A stretch of DNA of 64,000 bases from JAGRKR01 sp041397725 (GTDB lineage Bacteria; Pseudomonadota; Alphaproteobacteria; Rhizobiales; Hyphomicrobiaceae): the NCBI GenBank assembly GCA_041397725.1, contig JAWKVZ010000005.1, positions 281,195-345,194 of the forward strand, in the 5' to 3' direction. Each line of letters opens with the position of its first letter. Position 1 is the stretch's first letter. Under the pieces are notes generated by a model. The model made no database searches. It had not been told where the DNA came from and saw nothing but the letters and a program-made list of their open reading frames with translations. Both the position numbers and the translations under genes were made by a program. Positions 8,339-17,403 of the stretch are shown here, in pieces.

Positions 8339-9202
8339 TCAGGTGAGTGTCGTCGCTCTGACCCACCAGTCCGGATGGGCCCTTTCAATGGCGGCGCCTG
8401 CCAGTCGAGCGCGCTCGACGCTCTCGAAAATGCCGAAGCAGGTGGCGCCGCTGCCGGAGAGACGCGCCAACAGGCAGCCGCGCGCGCCGGCGATGGCGGC
8501 CTGAACCTCCGCGATGACCGGTGCCAGGGCGTGTGCGGCCGGCTCGAGCCCGTTCGCGCGGGGGCGCAGGTAGGATATGAGGCTCGGCAGCGACTCGAAC
8601 GGACCGGCCGGCTCGGGCGGTCCCTCGCGCGGTGGGGCCGGCGGCGCACCCAGTGTCCGGAACACGTCCGCAGTCGAGAGCTGGATGCCCGGATTGACCA
8701 GCAGTGCCGGCGCCTGCGGCAAGGCGGCGACCGGACGGACGTGCTCGCCCCGTCCCCAGAGCATCGCCGCCCTGCTTACGAGGCAGACCGACACGTCCGA
8801 GCCGATGCGGGCCGCGAGTGCCGCCTTCTCCGCCGAGCTGATCATGCCGGGATTGGCCCTGTCGATGGCCCGCAGCAGCGCCGCCGCGTCCGCAGAGCCG
8901 CCTCCCAGACCAGCCGCGACCGGAATTGACTTCTCCAGCCGCACGGCGCCCGTTCGCAAGCCGGGTTTCGCAGATTTCAGCAGTCGCAGCGTCGTGGCGA
9001 GCAGGTTCTCGCCCTCGATCTGGGCGGCGAACGCCCCGTCGCTCGAGATCCCGTCGGGGCCGTCCGGGGTGAGCGAGAGCTTGTCACCGAAATCGGCGAA
9101 GGCCGTCAGGCCCTCCAGCTCGTGATAGCCGTCGGCACGACGGCCGACGACGCGCAGGCTCAAGTTCACCTTCGCTTTGGCAATCTCGATGATGTCGGCC
9201 AT
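8339..9202 (-). CDS. ispE: 4-diphosphocytidyl-2-C-methyl-D-erythritol kinase
   Basis: GHMP kinase of the non-mevalonate isoprenoid pathway: phosphorylates CDP-methylerythritol. N-terminal AKAKVNLSLRVVGRRADGYH is the family signature and PVAAGLGGGSADAAA is the ATP-binding glycine-rich loop. 287 residues, normal length. It feeds precursor supply for the polyprenyl synthase encoded 1 kb away, and follows the TPR gene on the same strand after a 184-bp gap in which I see nothing else. Confidence 0.95.
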   Translation of the reverse strand: MADIIEIAKAKVNLSLRVVGRRADGYHELEGLTAFADFGDKLSLTPDGPDGISSDGAFAAQIEGENLLATTLRLLKSAKPGLRTGAVRLEKSIPVAAGLGGGSADAAALLRAIDRANPGMISSAEKAALAARIGSDVSVCLVSRAAMLWGRGEHVRPVAALPQAPALLVNPGIQLSTADVFRTLGAPPAPPREGPPEPAGPFESLPSLISYLRPRANGLEPAAHALAPVIAEVQAAIAGARGCLLARLSGSGATCFGIFESVERARLAGAAIERAHPDWWVRATTLT

Positions 9203-9386
9203 GTGCGAGGTACTGCCGGTGCGCTCGGAGTGACGGCTGTGGTGCGGACGAAACTGCGGAGGCCTCGCCCGTCGCGAGCCTCTGCGAGGATTTACGGCGC
9301 GAGCGGCGCAACTGCAACTGCCGCTGCCTCACCGTGACAGGGGCGCTCGGGTGCCGCCCCTCTCGTCGGTCGACTCTCTTACTGCC

Positions 9387-11174
9387 TTACGGCTGCGGCT
9401 GACGCGCCATGCTCTCCTTGCCGCGTCGCAGGCGCGCCGCCCGCCGGCCGTCGCGCGCCTTGCGCTGCAGCCGCGGCGACGCCAGAGGCGGCAGGCCGAC
9501 CTCGATCTTACGCTTGATCTTGGCGATCTCTTCAGGCTCCGGCTTCAGCTTCAGCGCCTGCTCCCACTGGAAGCGCGCTTCACGCTTGCGACCAACCCGC
9601 CAGAGCGCATCGCCCAGATGGTCGTTGATCACCGGATCCTCGGATTTCAACTCGACTGCGCGTTCCAGATGCTTCACGGCATCCTTGAAATTGCCGAGCC
9701 GGTAATGGGCCCAGCCGAGGCTGTCCACGATATAGCCGTCGTCGGGACGAAGCTGCACGGCCTTGCTGATGTAGGCCATCGCCTTCGTCAGGTTGCGCTT
9801 CTGGTCGACCCACGAATAGCCGAGATAGTTGAGCACCGCCGGCTGCTCGGGGCTGAGCTCGACCGCCTTCACCAGATCGGCTTCCGCCTTCGGCCAGAGC
9901 TTCAGCCGCTCGTAGCAGACGCCCCGCGAGTAGAAATAGCTCCAGTGCTTGGGCTCCACCCGTCCGAGCTGTGAGATGATCTTCGAGTAGTAGACCGCCG
10001 CTTCCGCGTAGCGCTTCCGCCCGCGCATGATGAAGCCGAGCGCGTCGAGCACCTTCACCTCGCGCGGGCGCTGCTTGTGGAGGTCCTCGAGCAGCGTCTT
10101 CGCTTCCTCGACGCGATTGATGTGGTTGAGGTTGAAGGCGCGCGAGATCTGGACGCTGAAGTGCAGGGGCGAGGCCGCCGGGATGAGCTGATAGACGTCG
10201 TTGGCGTCGGCGTAGCGCTTCTGCACCTCGTAGACGTTGCCGAGCGCGACGAGCGCCAGCGGGAAGCGCGGCTTCAGGTACAGGGCAAGCTGCAGATAGA
10301 TGGCGCCGACCTCGACATTGCCCTCGCCGATCAGCGTGTGCCCCAGGCCGTAGAAGACTTCGGCGAGACCATCGTTGGCCGTAGCGATGAGGATGTCGGG
10401 CTTCTTGCCGCCTTTAAGATCCTGCAGCAGGGACACGACGAGCGGATGCGGTGACGGCGAGCGCCGGTTGAGCCGCTCGAGTACATTCTTGGCGAGCTTC
10501 AAGTCACCATGATGCGCGGCGTGCTGGGCGTAGGCCATCACCACGCGCAACGTGCGCATGCCCTCCCTGACGAGCCTGTCGTAGGAGCCGCGAGCCTTGC
10601 GCGTATCGCCGGCGACGTCGGCAATGAGCGCACGGTGGTAGGTGATGTAGAACCGCGCCCAATCCGCGTCCTTCATCTTGTCGAGGCGCGCGAACGCCGT
10701 GTCGAAATTGCTGTCGGCAACCTTGATCCAGGCGCGGGCGAGCGCGGCCGTCAGCTCGCCGATGGGAGAGAACGCCGCCGCCTCGAGCTGGCTGTCCGCG
10801 GCGGCAAAATTCCCGCTCTTGAACGCCCTGAGGCCGAGGAACATGCGCACGAGCCGGTCATTCGGCTCCTTGAGGAACAGGAGGTCGGCGAGCTTGCCGG
10901 CCCTGTCCCAGTTGCCGCGCAGGATCTCCGTCTGAAAGGCCTGAGTGAGCAGCGCAGTGTTGTCGGGATCGCGCTCCAGGGCCCGGCCATAGTAACGCGA
11001 GGCCTTCGCCAGGTCGTGGTGGCCGCGCGCCAAGCGTCCGGCAAGGTAGCTGCCGAACAGCGAAGCCGGCTCGGCGGACAGATTCGTCTGCGCCGGCGCG
11101 GCGCCAGGCCGCCAGACGAGGCAGAGGCCAAGCGCGGCGCACATGACGAGGCGTCTCGACAGCCCATTTCGCAC
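9387..11174 (-). CDS. Exported tetratricopeptide repeat protein
   Basis: 595 residues with an N-terminal signal peptide (MRNGLSRRLVMCAALGLCLV, cleavage near APAQ) and many TPR units. Clear repeats include LARGHHDLAKASRYYGRALERDP, AVYYSKIISQLG and GWAHYRLGNFKDAVKHLERAVEL near the C-terminus, each with the W/G/Y-A-x-P spacing. The C-terminal 40 residues are basic. TPR proteins serve as scaffolds; similar proteins in alphaproteobacteria are placed in the periplasm or outer membrane. It lies upstream of ispE in the same direction. The 176-bp upstream region is AT-richer than its surroundings and probably holds its promoter. Confidence 0.87.
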   Translation of the reverse strand: MRNGLSRRLVMCAALGLCLVWRPGAAPAQTNLSAEPASLFGSYLAGRLARGHHDLAKASRYYGRALERDPDNTALLTQAFQTEILRGNWDRAGKLADLLFLKEPNDRLVRMFLGLRAFKSGNFAAADSQLEAAAFSPIGELTAALARAWIKVADSNFDTAFARLDKMKDADWARFYITYHRALIADVAGDTRKARGSYDRLVREGMRTLRVVMAYAQHAAHHGDLKLAKNVLERLNRRSPSPHPLVVSLLQDLKGGKKPDILIATANDGLAEVFYGLGHTLIGEGNVEVGAIYLQLALYLKPRFPLALVALGNVYEVQKRYADANDVYQLIPAASPLHFSVQISRAFNLNHINRVEEAKTLLEDLHKQRPREVKVLDALGFIMRGRKRYAEAAVYYSKIISQLGRVEPKHWSYFYSRGVCYERLKLWPKAEADLVKAVELSPEQPAVLNYLGYSWVDQKRNLTKAMAYISKAVQLRPDDGYIVDSLGWAHYRLGNFKDAVKHLERAVELKSEDPVINDHLGDALWRVGRKREARFQWEQALKLKPEPEEIAKIKRKIEVGLPPLASPRLQRKARDGRRAARLRRGKESMARQPQP

Positions 11175-11350
11175 GGGATCACGTCCTCATTTGTTGCAGG
11201 CAGGCGCCTATGTGACCAGAGCCAGATTGTGATTCTAATAGACTATCAATATTGGATCATCGTGGCGAATCGGCGGATCATCGGCCCGCCCTCGGTCTGA
11301 TGATCAGCCATGTGATCAAAACGCTGTTATCTCAGCAGCTTGCGTCAGGA

Positions 11351-12331
11351 TCAGGCGTGCCCGACGCGCGGCGTCCGACCGTCTAGAACCTGTTGGAAAG
11401 CCTCGCGGTCGATATTGCCGCCCGACAGGATCACGCCGACGCGGCGGCCTTGCTGCAGCGCGTGCTCCTGCACAAGGGCTGCCAGGCTCGCGGCCCCCGC
11501 GCCCTCGGCGAGGTTGTGCGTGTCCTCGTAGAGCATGCGCATGGCCTCGGCGATCTCGTCCTCGCTGACTGTGACGATCCGGGCAGCGCCCTCGACGATG
11601 ATGTCGATGGCACCCTGGTGCGGAACCCGGCAGGCCACGCCGTCTGCGAACGTCCGCGGGGGTGCGTTCGAGGCCGTGGCGCGGCGGTTGGCGAAGGACA
11701 GCGCCACGGCCGGCGCCTCTTTCGCAACGACGCCGACGATCTCGGTGTCGAGCCCCAGCAGGTCCCTGGTGGCGATCAGGCCGCAGATGCCGGAGCCCAT
11801 GCCGATCGGTGCGTAGACGGTGTCGAGTGCGCCGCAGGCCCGGAACAGTTCGAAGGCGTAGGTGGCGACGCCGCGGACGAGCCAGGGGTGAAAGGCCGGC
11901 ACGAAGTGCAGTCCCTCGGCCGTTGCGAGGCGATCCGCCTCGAGGCGCGCCTCGTCGAAATCGTGGCCGTGCTCGATCAGCCGCGCGCCGAAGGCCGCCA
12001 TGGCGCGGTTCTTCTCGCGGCTGTTGCCGTGGGGTACGAGGATCGTCGAGGCGAGGCCGGCCCGGCTGGCGGCCCGGGCGATGGACTGGCCGTGATTGCC
12101 GCGTGTGGCCGTGATCAGGCCGGCCGGTGGCGGCCCCTGTCGCAGCAACTCGTGCACATACACGATGCCACCGCGGATCTTGAAGGCGCCGATCGGCGTG
12201 TGGTTCTCGTGCTTGACCCACACCTCGGCGCCGATGCGCCGCGACAGCAGCGGCCAGTCGTATTGCGGCGTCGCCGGCATCTGGGCGTGGACGAGCGCCA
12301 CGGCCGCCTCGAGCTCGCTCAGCGTGAACAT
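11351..12331 (-). CDS. Threonine dehydratase-like PLP enzyme
   Basis: Fold-type II PLP enzyme. The PLP lysine is in HTPIGAFKIRGG (Lys51), the cofactor asparagine in TRGNHGQS, and the phosphate-binding loop in GMGSGICG. The C-terminal strand VGVILSGGNID is typical of threonine/serine dehydratases. 326 residues and no ACT regulatory domain, so a catabolic-type threonine or hydroxy-amino-acid dehydratase rather than IlvA. Homologues include hydroxyectoine-utilisation dehydratases, but no ectoine genes are nearby. It lies 42 bp downstream of ETF-QO, same strand. Confidence 0.85.
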   Translation of the reverse strand: MFTLSELEAAVALVHAQMPATPQYDWPLLSRRIGAEVWVKHENHTPIGAFKIRGGIVYVHELLRQGPPPAGLITATRGNHGQSIARAASRAGLASTILVPHGNSREKNRAMAAFGARLIEHGHDFDEARLEADRLATAEGLHFVPAFHPWLVRGVATYAFELFRACGALDTVYAPIGMGSGICGLIATRDLLGLDTEIVGVVAKEAPAVALSFANRRATASNAPPRTFADGVACRVPHQGAIDIIVEGAARIVTVSEDEIAEAMRMLYEDTHNLAEGAGAASLAALVQEHALQQGRRVGVILSGGNIDREAFQQVLDGRTPRVGHA

Positions 12332-12373
12332 GATCGCTCGCCGTCTTTCCCGCGACAGGACAGCGTGTCGCGT

Positions 12374-14053
12374 CTACATGCCCGGATAGTTGGGCCCGCC
12401 GCCGCCTTCGGGGCAGGTCCAGGTGATGTTCTCGGCGGGGTCCTTGATGTCGCACGTCTTGCAGTGCACGCAGTTCTGGGCGTTGATCTGGAAGCGCGGC
12501 TTGCCGTCGTCCCCGTCGACGATCTCATAGACCCCGGCCGGACAATAGCGCTGCGCCGGCTCGGCGTACTCGGGCAGATTGACGGCAACCGGGATCGTGG
12601 GATCGGCCAGCCGCAGATGGATCGGCTGCTCCTCCTCGTGGTTCGTTGCCGAGAACGAGACGCTCGTCAGCTTGTCGAAGGTCAGCACGCCGTCGGGCTT
12701 GGGATAGTCGATGCGCTTGCACTGACTGGCGCGCTTCAACGTGCGCGAGTCCGGCTTGCCGTGCCTCAGCGTATAGCCGAGACCGATGCCGGGAATGATG
12801 GTGTTGAGCCACATGTCCGCGCCCGAGAAGACGGTGCCCAGCGCCGTGCCGAACCGTGAGAGGAACGGCTTGGCGTTGCGGACGGGCTTGAGATCGCGAG
12901 CGATTTCGCTCGTCTGGACGCGATTGCGGTAGGCGGTGAGCAGGTCGTGGCTGCGCTCGGCCGCCATCGCCTCGAATGCCGCCTCGGCGGCGAGGATGCC
13001 CGAGAGGATGGCGTTGTGTGAGCCCTTGATCCTGGGCACGTTGACCATGCCGGCCGCGCAGCCGAGCAGAGCACCGCCTGGGAAGACGAGCTCGGGCATC
13101 GATTGCCAGCCGCCCTCGGTGATGGCGCGCGCGCCATAGGCGATCCGCTTGCCACCCTCGAAGATCGGCGCGATGGCGGCGTGGGTCTTGAAGCGCTGGA
13201 ACTCATCGTAGGGCGAGAGGTAGGGGTTGGTGTAGTTGAGGTGGACCACGAAGCCCACCGCGACGAGGTTCTCGCCGTAGTGGTAGAGAAAGGAGCCGCC
13301 ACCGGTCTTGTTGTCGAGCGGCCAGCCGAGCGTGTGCTGGACGAGCCCCTTCCTGTGGTGCTCCGGCTTGACCTCCCACAGCTCCTTGAGGCCGATGCCG
13401 TATTTCTGCGGCTCGCGACCGGCATCGAGCCCGTAGCGGCGCACGAGTTGCTTGGTGAGGGAGCCGCGCGCGCCCTCGCCGATGAGCGTGTAACGCCCGC
13501 GCAGCTCCATGCCGCGGGTGAAGTTGTCGTTCGGCTTGCCGTCGCGCCCGACGCCCATATCGCCCGTGGCGACGCCGACCACCTTGTCGCCGTCGTAGAG
13601 AACCTCGGCGGCAGCGAAGCCGGGGTAGATCTCGACGCCGAGCTCGCCGGCCTGCTCGCCGAGCCAGCGGCAGAGATTGCCGAGGCTGACAATGTAATTG
13701 CCGTGATTGGACATCAGCGGCGGGAACATGATGTTCGGCAGGCGCAGCTTGCCGGCGGGGCCGAGATAATAGAAGCGGTCCTCCGTCACCTCCGTCTCGA
13801 CCGGTGCGCCCTTCTCCTTCCAGTCGGGAACGAGGCGATCGAGGCCGATCGGATCGATGACGGCGCCGGAAAGAATATGCGCGCCGACCTCGGAGCCCTT
13901 TTCCAGGACGACGACGGAAATCTCCCTGTCGTGCTCCGCGGCAAGCTGTTTCAGCCGGATCGCCGCGGCGAGGCCCGCCGGGCCGGCCCCTACGATAACG
14001 ACATCGAACTCCATTGCCTCCCGCTCGGGGAGATCGCCGCCCTCGCTTGCCAT
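12374..14053 (-). CDS. Electron transfer flavoprotein-ubiquinone oxidoreductase
   Basis: Inner-membrane-associated iron-sulfur flavoprotein that passes electrons from ETF (fatty-acid, amino-acid and one-carbon dehydrogenases) to ubiquinone. FAD-binding Rossmann motif VVIVGAGPAGLAAA near the N-terminus, ubiquinone/membrane region in the middle, and a C-terminal ferredoxin-like 4Fe-4S site (QNCVHCKTCDIKDP ... WTCPEGGGG). 559 residues from the ATG giving MASEGGD, the expected length; upstream ATG adds 11 basic residues. Divergent from the uracil-DNA glycosylase gene, an arrangement common in Hyphomicrobiales. Confidence 0.95.
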   Translation of the reverse strand: MASEGGDLPEREAMEFDVVIVGAGPAGLAAAIRLKQLAAEHDREISVVVLEKGSEVGAHILSGAVIDPIGLDRLVPDWKEKGAPVETEVTEDRFYYLGPAGKLRLPNIMFPPLMSNHGNYIVSLGNLCRWLGEQAGELGVEIYPGFAAAEVLYDGDKVVGVATGDMGVGRDGKPNDNFTRGMELRGRYTLIGEGARGSLTKQLVRRYGLDAGREPQKYGIGLKELWEVKPEHHRKGLVQHTLGWPLDNKTGGGSFLYHYGENLVAVGFVVHLNYTNPYLSPYDEFQRFKTHAAIAPIFEGGKRIAYGARAITEGGWQSMPELVFPGGALLGCAAGMVNVPRIKGSHNAILSGILAAEAAFEAMAAERSHDLLTAYRNRVQTSEIARDLKPVRNAKPFLSRFGTALGTVFSGADMWLNTIIPGIGLGYTLRHGKPDSRTLKRASQCKRIDYPKPDGVLTFDKLTSVSFSATNHEEEQPIHLRLADPTIPVAVNLPEYAEPAQRYCPAGVYEIVDGDDGKPRFQINAQNCVHCKTCDIKDPAENITWTCPEGGGGPNYPGM

Positions 14054-14204
14054 GGCCTCGCTGCTTCCTCTCTCGCGCTTTCTCATTTGTCGATAGGTCG
14101 TCTATGCCGCGATCGTCAAGGCATGGGGCGCAGTTTGTCCTGATCGAGGCGCCACGCTCACTGTGGTCTGGCGTCGCTGAGGCTGCTCAAGGTATCGTGG
14201 TGTC

Positions 14205-15107
14205 ATGGAAGAGCCCAAGAGGGAGACGGTGCTGGCCGCGGTGCTGGATTGGTACGCGGCTGTCGGCGTTGATACGTCTCTCGGCGACGAGCCTGTCGAC
14301 TGGCTGGCCCGCGGTGACGTGGCGCCGGGCGATGAGCTGCGTCGGCGCCTGGCGGAGCCGGCGGCGGCACCCGCGTCGATGGCGACGCCGTCCAGCGCGC
14401 CGTCGCCCGCACCACCGCGCGCCGCGCCGCCGGGCGGTGCCGACGACAGAGCGCGCCCCGCCATGCAGCAGCGGGCGGCTCTGGCGCCGGATCAGGCGCT
14501 CATGGCGGCCCGCGAGACGGCTCGCACCGCTGCCGACCTCGCGGCACTGGAGGCGGCCTTGGCGTCGTTCGATGGCTGTGGTCTCAAGGCGACGGCAAAG
14601 AACCTCTGCTTCTTCCGTGGCGCGGCGGAGGCGCGGCTGATGATCGTCGGCGAGGCGCCCGGGCGCGACGAGGATATCGAAGGGCGGCCGTTCGTCGGTC
14701 GTGCCGGCCAGCTCCTCGACCGCATGCTCGCGGCCATCGGGCTGGCGGAAGGCGATGTCCACATCACCAACATCGTCTACTGGCGGCCACCGGGCAACAG
14801 AACGCCGACGCCGCAGGAAGCCGAGGTCTGCCGGCCGTTTCTCGAGCGCCAGATCGAGCTGGTCAAACCCGAAGTGGTCCTGCTGCTCGGCGGTGCCGCC
14901 GCCAAGCACATGCTGGGTGTCGCCGACGGGATCATGCGGTTGCGAGGAAGCTGGCGCACCATGCCGCTGGCCAGCGGCGCCCGGCTGCCGGCCATGGCGA
15001 CGCTGCACCCGGCTTACCTCCTGCGCACGCCAGTGGCCAAACGCATGGCCTGGCGCGACCTCCTCGCCGTCGAGGCGCGGTTGAGCCGGGAGGCGGATCG
15101 AGCCTAG
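14205..15107 (+). CDS. Uracil-DNA glycosylase, family 4-like
   Basis: Base-excision repair enzyme removing uracil from DNA. Catalytic motif GEAPGRDEDIEGRPFVGRAG, then ITNIVYWRPPGNRTPTPQE, LLLGGAAAKHMLG and the C-terminal ATLHPAYLLR motif. The N-terminal ~100 residues include a Pro/Ala-rich linker (residues ~55-95) typical of alphaproteobacterial forms. The region before the catalytic motif has FDGCGLKATAKNLC instead of the CxxC of archaeal family-4 enzymes, so its iron-sulfur ligation needs checking. 300 residues. The stop is 2 bp before the earliest upstream frame of the nitroreductase. Confidence 0.92.
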   Translation: MEEPKRETVLAAVLDWYAAVGVDTSLGDEPVDWLARGDVAPGDELRRRLAEPAAAPASMATPSSAPSPAPPRAAPPGGADDRARPAMQQRAALAPDQALMAARETARTAADLAALEAALASFDGCGLKATAKNLCFFRGAAEARLMIVGEAPGRDEDIEGRPFVGRAGQLLDRMLAAIGLAEGDVHITNIVYWRPPGNRTPTPQEAEVCRPFLERQIELVKPEVVLLLGGAAAKHMLGVADGIMRLRGSWRTMPLASGARLPAMATLHPAYLLRTPVAKRMAWRDLLAVEARLSREADRA

Positions 15108-15240
15108 AGTGTGTGAGGGGCACCTCGGCGCCCCATCGAGAGCAAGACCCTTAACCCAGATCCACCAGACGGGGCGGGCTCGGTTCAGAGCCCCGCGCCG
15201 ACGACCACGCACGATCCTCAGCGCAGACAGGAGGCCGACC

Positions 15241-16083
15241 ATGCCGGACCACGACAAGACAACGCTCGACCTCCTCGTCCATCGCTTCGGGGACGATGCC
15301 CGCGAGACGCTTTCGGGCATGCAGGGCGGCGAACGGCTTGCGACCATGGCGGCGCGGCGCTCGCATCGGCGCTTCCTGCCGGAGCGTATACCGTTGGCGA
15401 CGCTCGAGGGCCTGGCGGCCGTGGCGCTCTGCGCGCCGAGCAAGAGCGACATGCAGGCGCGCGATATCGTCATCGTCAAGGACGAGACGCAGCGCCGCAA
15501 GATCGATGCGCTCCTCGTCGAGCAGACCTGGGTCGCCGGCGCACCGGAGCTTCTGGTGTTCTGCGGCAACAATCACCGGCAGAGGCTCATTCACGATTGG
15601 CGCGACAAGCCTTTCGCCAACGATCATCTGGACGCCTTCTTCAACGCCGCCGTCGATGCCGGCATCCTGCTCTCGGCATTCGTCATTGCCGCGGAAGCCA
15701 TCGGTCTCGGCTGCTGTGCGATCAGTGCCATCCGCAACCATTCCAGCGAGGTCTCCGACATTCTCGGGCTTCCCGATCACGTCTTTCCCGTTGCCGGCCT
15801 CGGTGTCGGCCGCCCATCCGCCGAAGGGCACATCAGCCTCAGGCTGCCGCTGGACGTGACGGTCCATGTCGATCGTTATGGTGAGGAAAACCTGAAAACG
15901 GCGATTAATGATTACGATGCGCGCAGAGCGCAGGTGCAGCCCTTCCGTTCACAACGAGAAGTAGAGAAATTCGGCGAGAGCGCGCTCTATGGCTGGTCCG
16001 AGGACAAGGCGCGGCAGTACTCCAAGCCGGAACGCGCGGACTTCGGCGCCTTCGTGCGCGCCAAAGGGTTCAAATTGGATTGA
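15241..16083 (+). CDS. Nitroreductase family FMN oxidoreductase
   Basis: 280 residues from the ATG at 15241, chosen because AGGAGG lies seven bases upstream. The FMN-phosphate contact is in RRSHRRFLPE near residue 40; APSKSDMQARDIVIV and LGCCAISAIRN match the family's cofactor and dimer regions. Likely reduces nitro, quinone or flavin substrates with NAD(P)H; the natural substrate is not evident. Longer than the ~220 residues usual for the family because of a C-terminal extension (FRSQREVEKFGESALYGWSE...). Follows the UDG gene by 130 bp. Confidence 0.85.
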   Translation: MPDHDKTTLDLLVHRFGDDARETLSGMQGGERLATMAARRSHRRFLPERIPLATLEGLAAVALCAPSKSDMQARDIVIVKDETQRRKIDALLVEQTWVAGAPELLVFCGNNHRQRLIHDWRDKPFANDHLDAFFNAAVDAGILLSAFVIAAEAIGLGCCAISAIRNHSSEVSDILGLPDHVFPVAGLGVGRPSAEGHISLRLPLDVTVHVDRYGEENLKTAINDYDARRAQVQPFRSQREVEKFGESALYGWSEDKARQYSKPERADFGAFVRAKGFKLD

Positions 16084-16196
16084 ATTTGAACGGAACACGT
16101 AAAGGCATCGCAACGATTGTCGGTTACCACTGAGCGTACGACTTGTCGGAGGGGTGGTCCGACGAGAGTCTGACACAAGTCAGTGGGGACGAGATC

Positions 16197-16730
16197 GTGC
16201 GTGTCGATTTCACATATCTGCGGCCGGTGCCCGTGCTGTTCGTGCGTGCCGTTGGGCCGTACAAGGAGTCGAGCGTGGCGGCCTGGGAGGCCATGATCGC
16301 CTGGCTCGAGAAGAACGAGCTCAAGAGCTCGGTCAAGCGCGCCGTCGGCTTCGGGCAGGACAACCCGCGCAGCATCGAGCCGGACGCTCTTCGCTATGAC
16401 GCGTGCGTCGAGCTGTCCGTTCCCATGCGCGAGGATCCCGACAACGGCATCCGCATGAACCCGCTGCCGGGCGGCGTCTACGCGGTTTTCCGTCACCAGG
16501 GCGCCTACAGCCTGATCGGCAAGTCGTTCTCGCGGATGTGCCACGAATGGGCGCCGACATCGGGCCTCGAGGTCGACTATCGCCGGCCGTTCCTCGAGAT
16601 GTACCTGAACGATCCGGCGATCACGCCGGACGATGATCGACTGTGCGATCTCTGCGTGCCGGTCGCGCCGGTGGCCAATGCGCCGCGTCAGGACCCCTCG
16701 CTCATGCGCGCACCGGCGGTCCTGCGCTGA
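16197..16730 (+). CDS. GyrI-like / AraC effector-binding domain protein
   Basis: Stand-alone small-molecule-binding (GyrI-like) domain: starts VDFTYLRPVPVLFVRAVGPY, then the typical YDACVELSVP strand, GGVYAVFRHQGAY and a C-terminal RRPFLEMYLNDP segment. No DNA-binding helix-turn-helix. The start is uncertain: I prefer the GTG at 16197, with GGGGAC upstream, giving 177 residues; a TTG at 16143 would add 18. Family members bind amphipathic compounds, and some hydrolyse reactive substrates. It follows the nitroreductase by 113 bp. Confidence 0.75.
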   Translation: MRVDFTYLRPVPVLFVRAVGPYKESSVAAWEAMIAWLEKNELKSSVKRAVGFGQDNPRSIEPDALRYDACVELSVPMREDPDNGIRMNPLPGGVYAVFRHQGAYSLIGKSFSRMCHEWAPTSGLEVDYRRPFLEMYLNDPAITPDDDRLCDLCVPVAPVANAPRQDPSLMRAPAVLR

Positions 16731-16818
16731 GGCATCGCGCCTCGGCTGGGTGCTGCTTGACGCGGCCGCCCGGAACCCGTCTCATGGCCGGCGTGATCCT
16801 GTCACGAGGCCAATTGCC

Positions 16819-17349
16819 ATGCCGAAGCTCGACGAGACGCGACCTTTCCTGCCCGTGCACATCGCCGTCCTCACGGTTTCCGACACGCGCGCGCTGGCGG
16901 ACGACCGGTCCGGCCAGGCCCTTGTAGATCTGCTGACGGAGGCGGGCCATGTCCTCGCCGACCGCGCGATCGTGAAAGACGACGTGGCGAATATCCGCGG
17001 CAAGGTCTCGGCGTGGATCGCCGATGCCGGGATCGACGTGGTGTTGACGACGGGCGGCACGGGCTTCACCGGCCGCGATGTCACGCCGGATGCGGTGAAG
17101 CCCCTCTTCGACAAGGAGATCGACGGCTTCTCGACCGTCTTTCACATGGTCTCCTACGAGAAGGTCGGCACCTCGACCATTCAGTCACGTGCCTGCGCCG
17201 GGCTGGCGGGCACGACCTATGTCTTCTGCCTGCCGGGCTCGCCGGGGGCCTGCAAGGACGCCTGGAATGGCATTCTGAAATGGCAGCTCGACAATCGCCA
17301 TCGGCCCTGCAACCTCGTCGAGATCATGCCGCGCCTCAGCGAGCGCTGA
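16819..17349 (+). CDS. moaB: Molybdenum cofactor biosynthesis protein B
   Basis: MogA/MoaB family protein that adenylylates or inserts into molybdopterin. Motifs: VLTVSDTRALADDRSGQ, the MPT-binding TTGGTGFTGRDVTP and a C-terminal LPGSPGACKDAWNGIL stretch. 176 residues, the usual MoaB length. The start at 16819 (MPKLDETRPFLPVH) matches family N-termini; upstream in-frame ATGs lie inside the preceding gene. Molybdenum enzymes themselves are not encoded in the window. Confidence 0.92.
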   Translation: MPKLDETRPFLPVHIAVLTVSDTRALADDRSGQALVDLLTEAGHVLADRAIVKDDVANIRGKVSAWIADAGIDVVLTTGGTGFTGRDVTPDAVKPLFDKEIDGFSTVFHMVSYEKVGTSTIQSRACAGLAGTTYVFCLPGSPGACKDAWNGILKWQLDNRHRPCNLVEIMPRLSER

Positions 17350-17403
17350 CGATCGGCCGCTGACGGTTTTCAGGTGGTGCGGGTGATGTCGAGCGCCGCT
17401 CGC

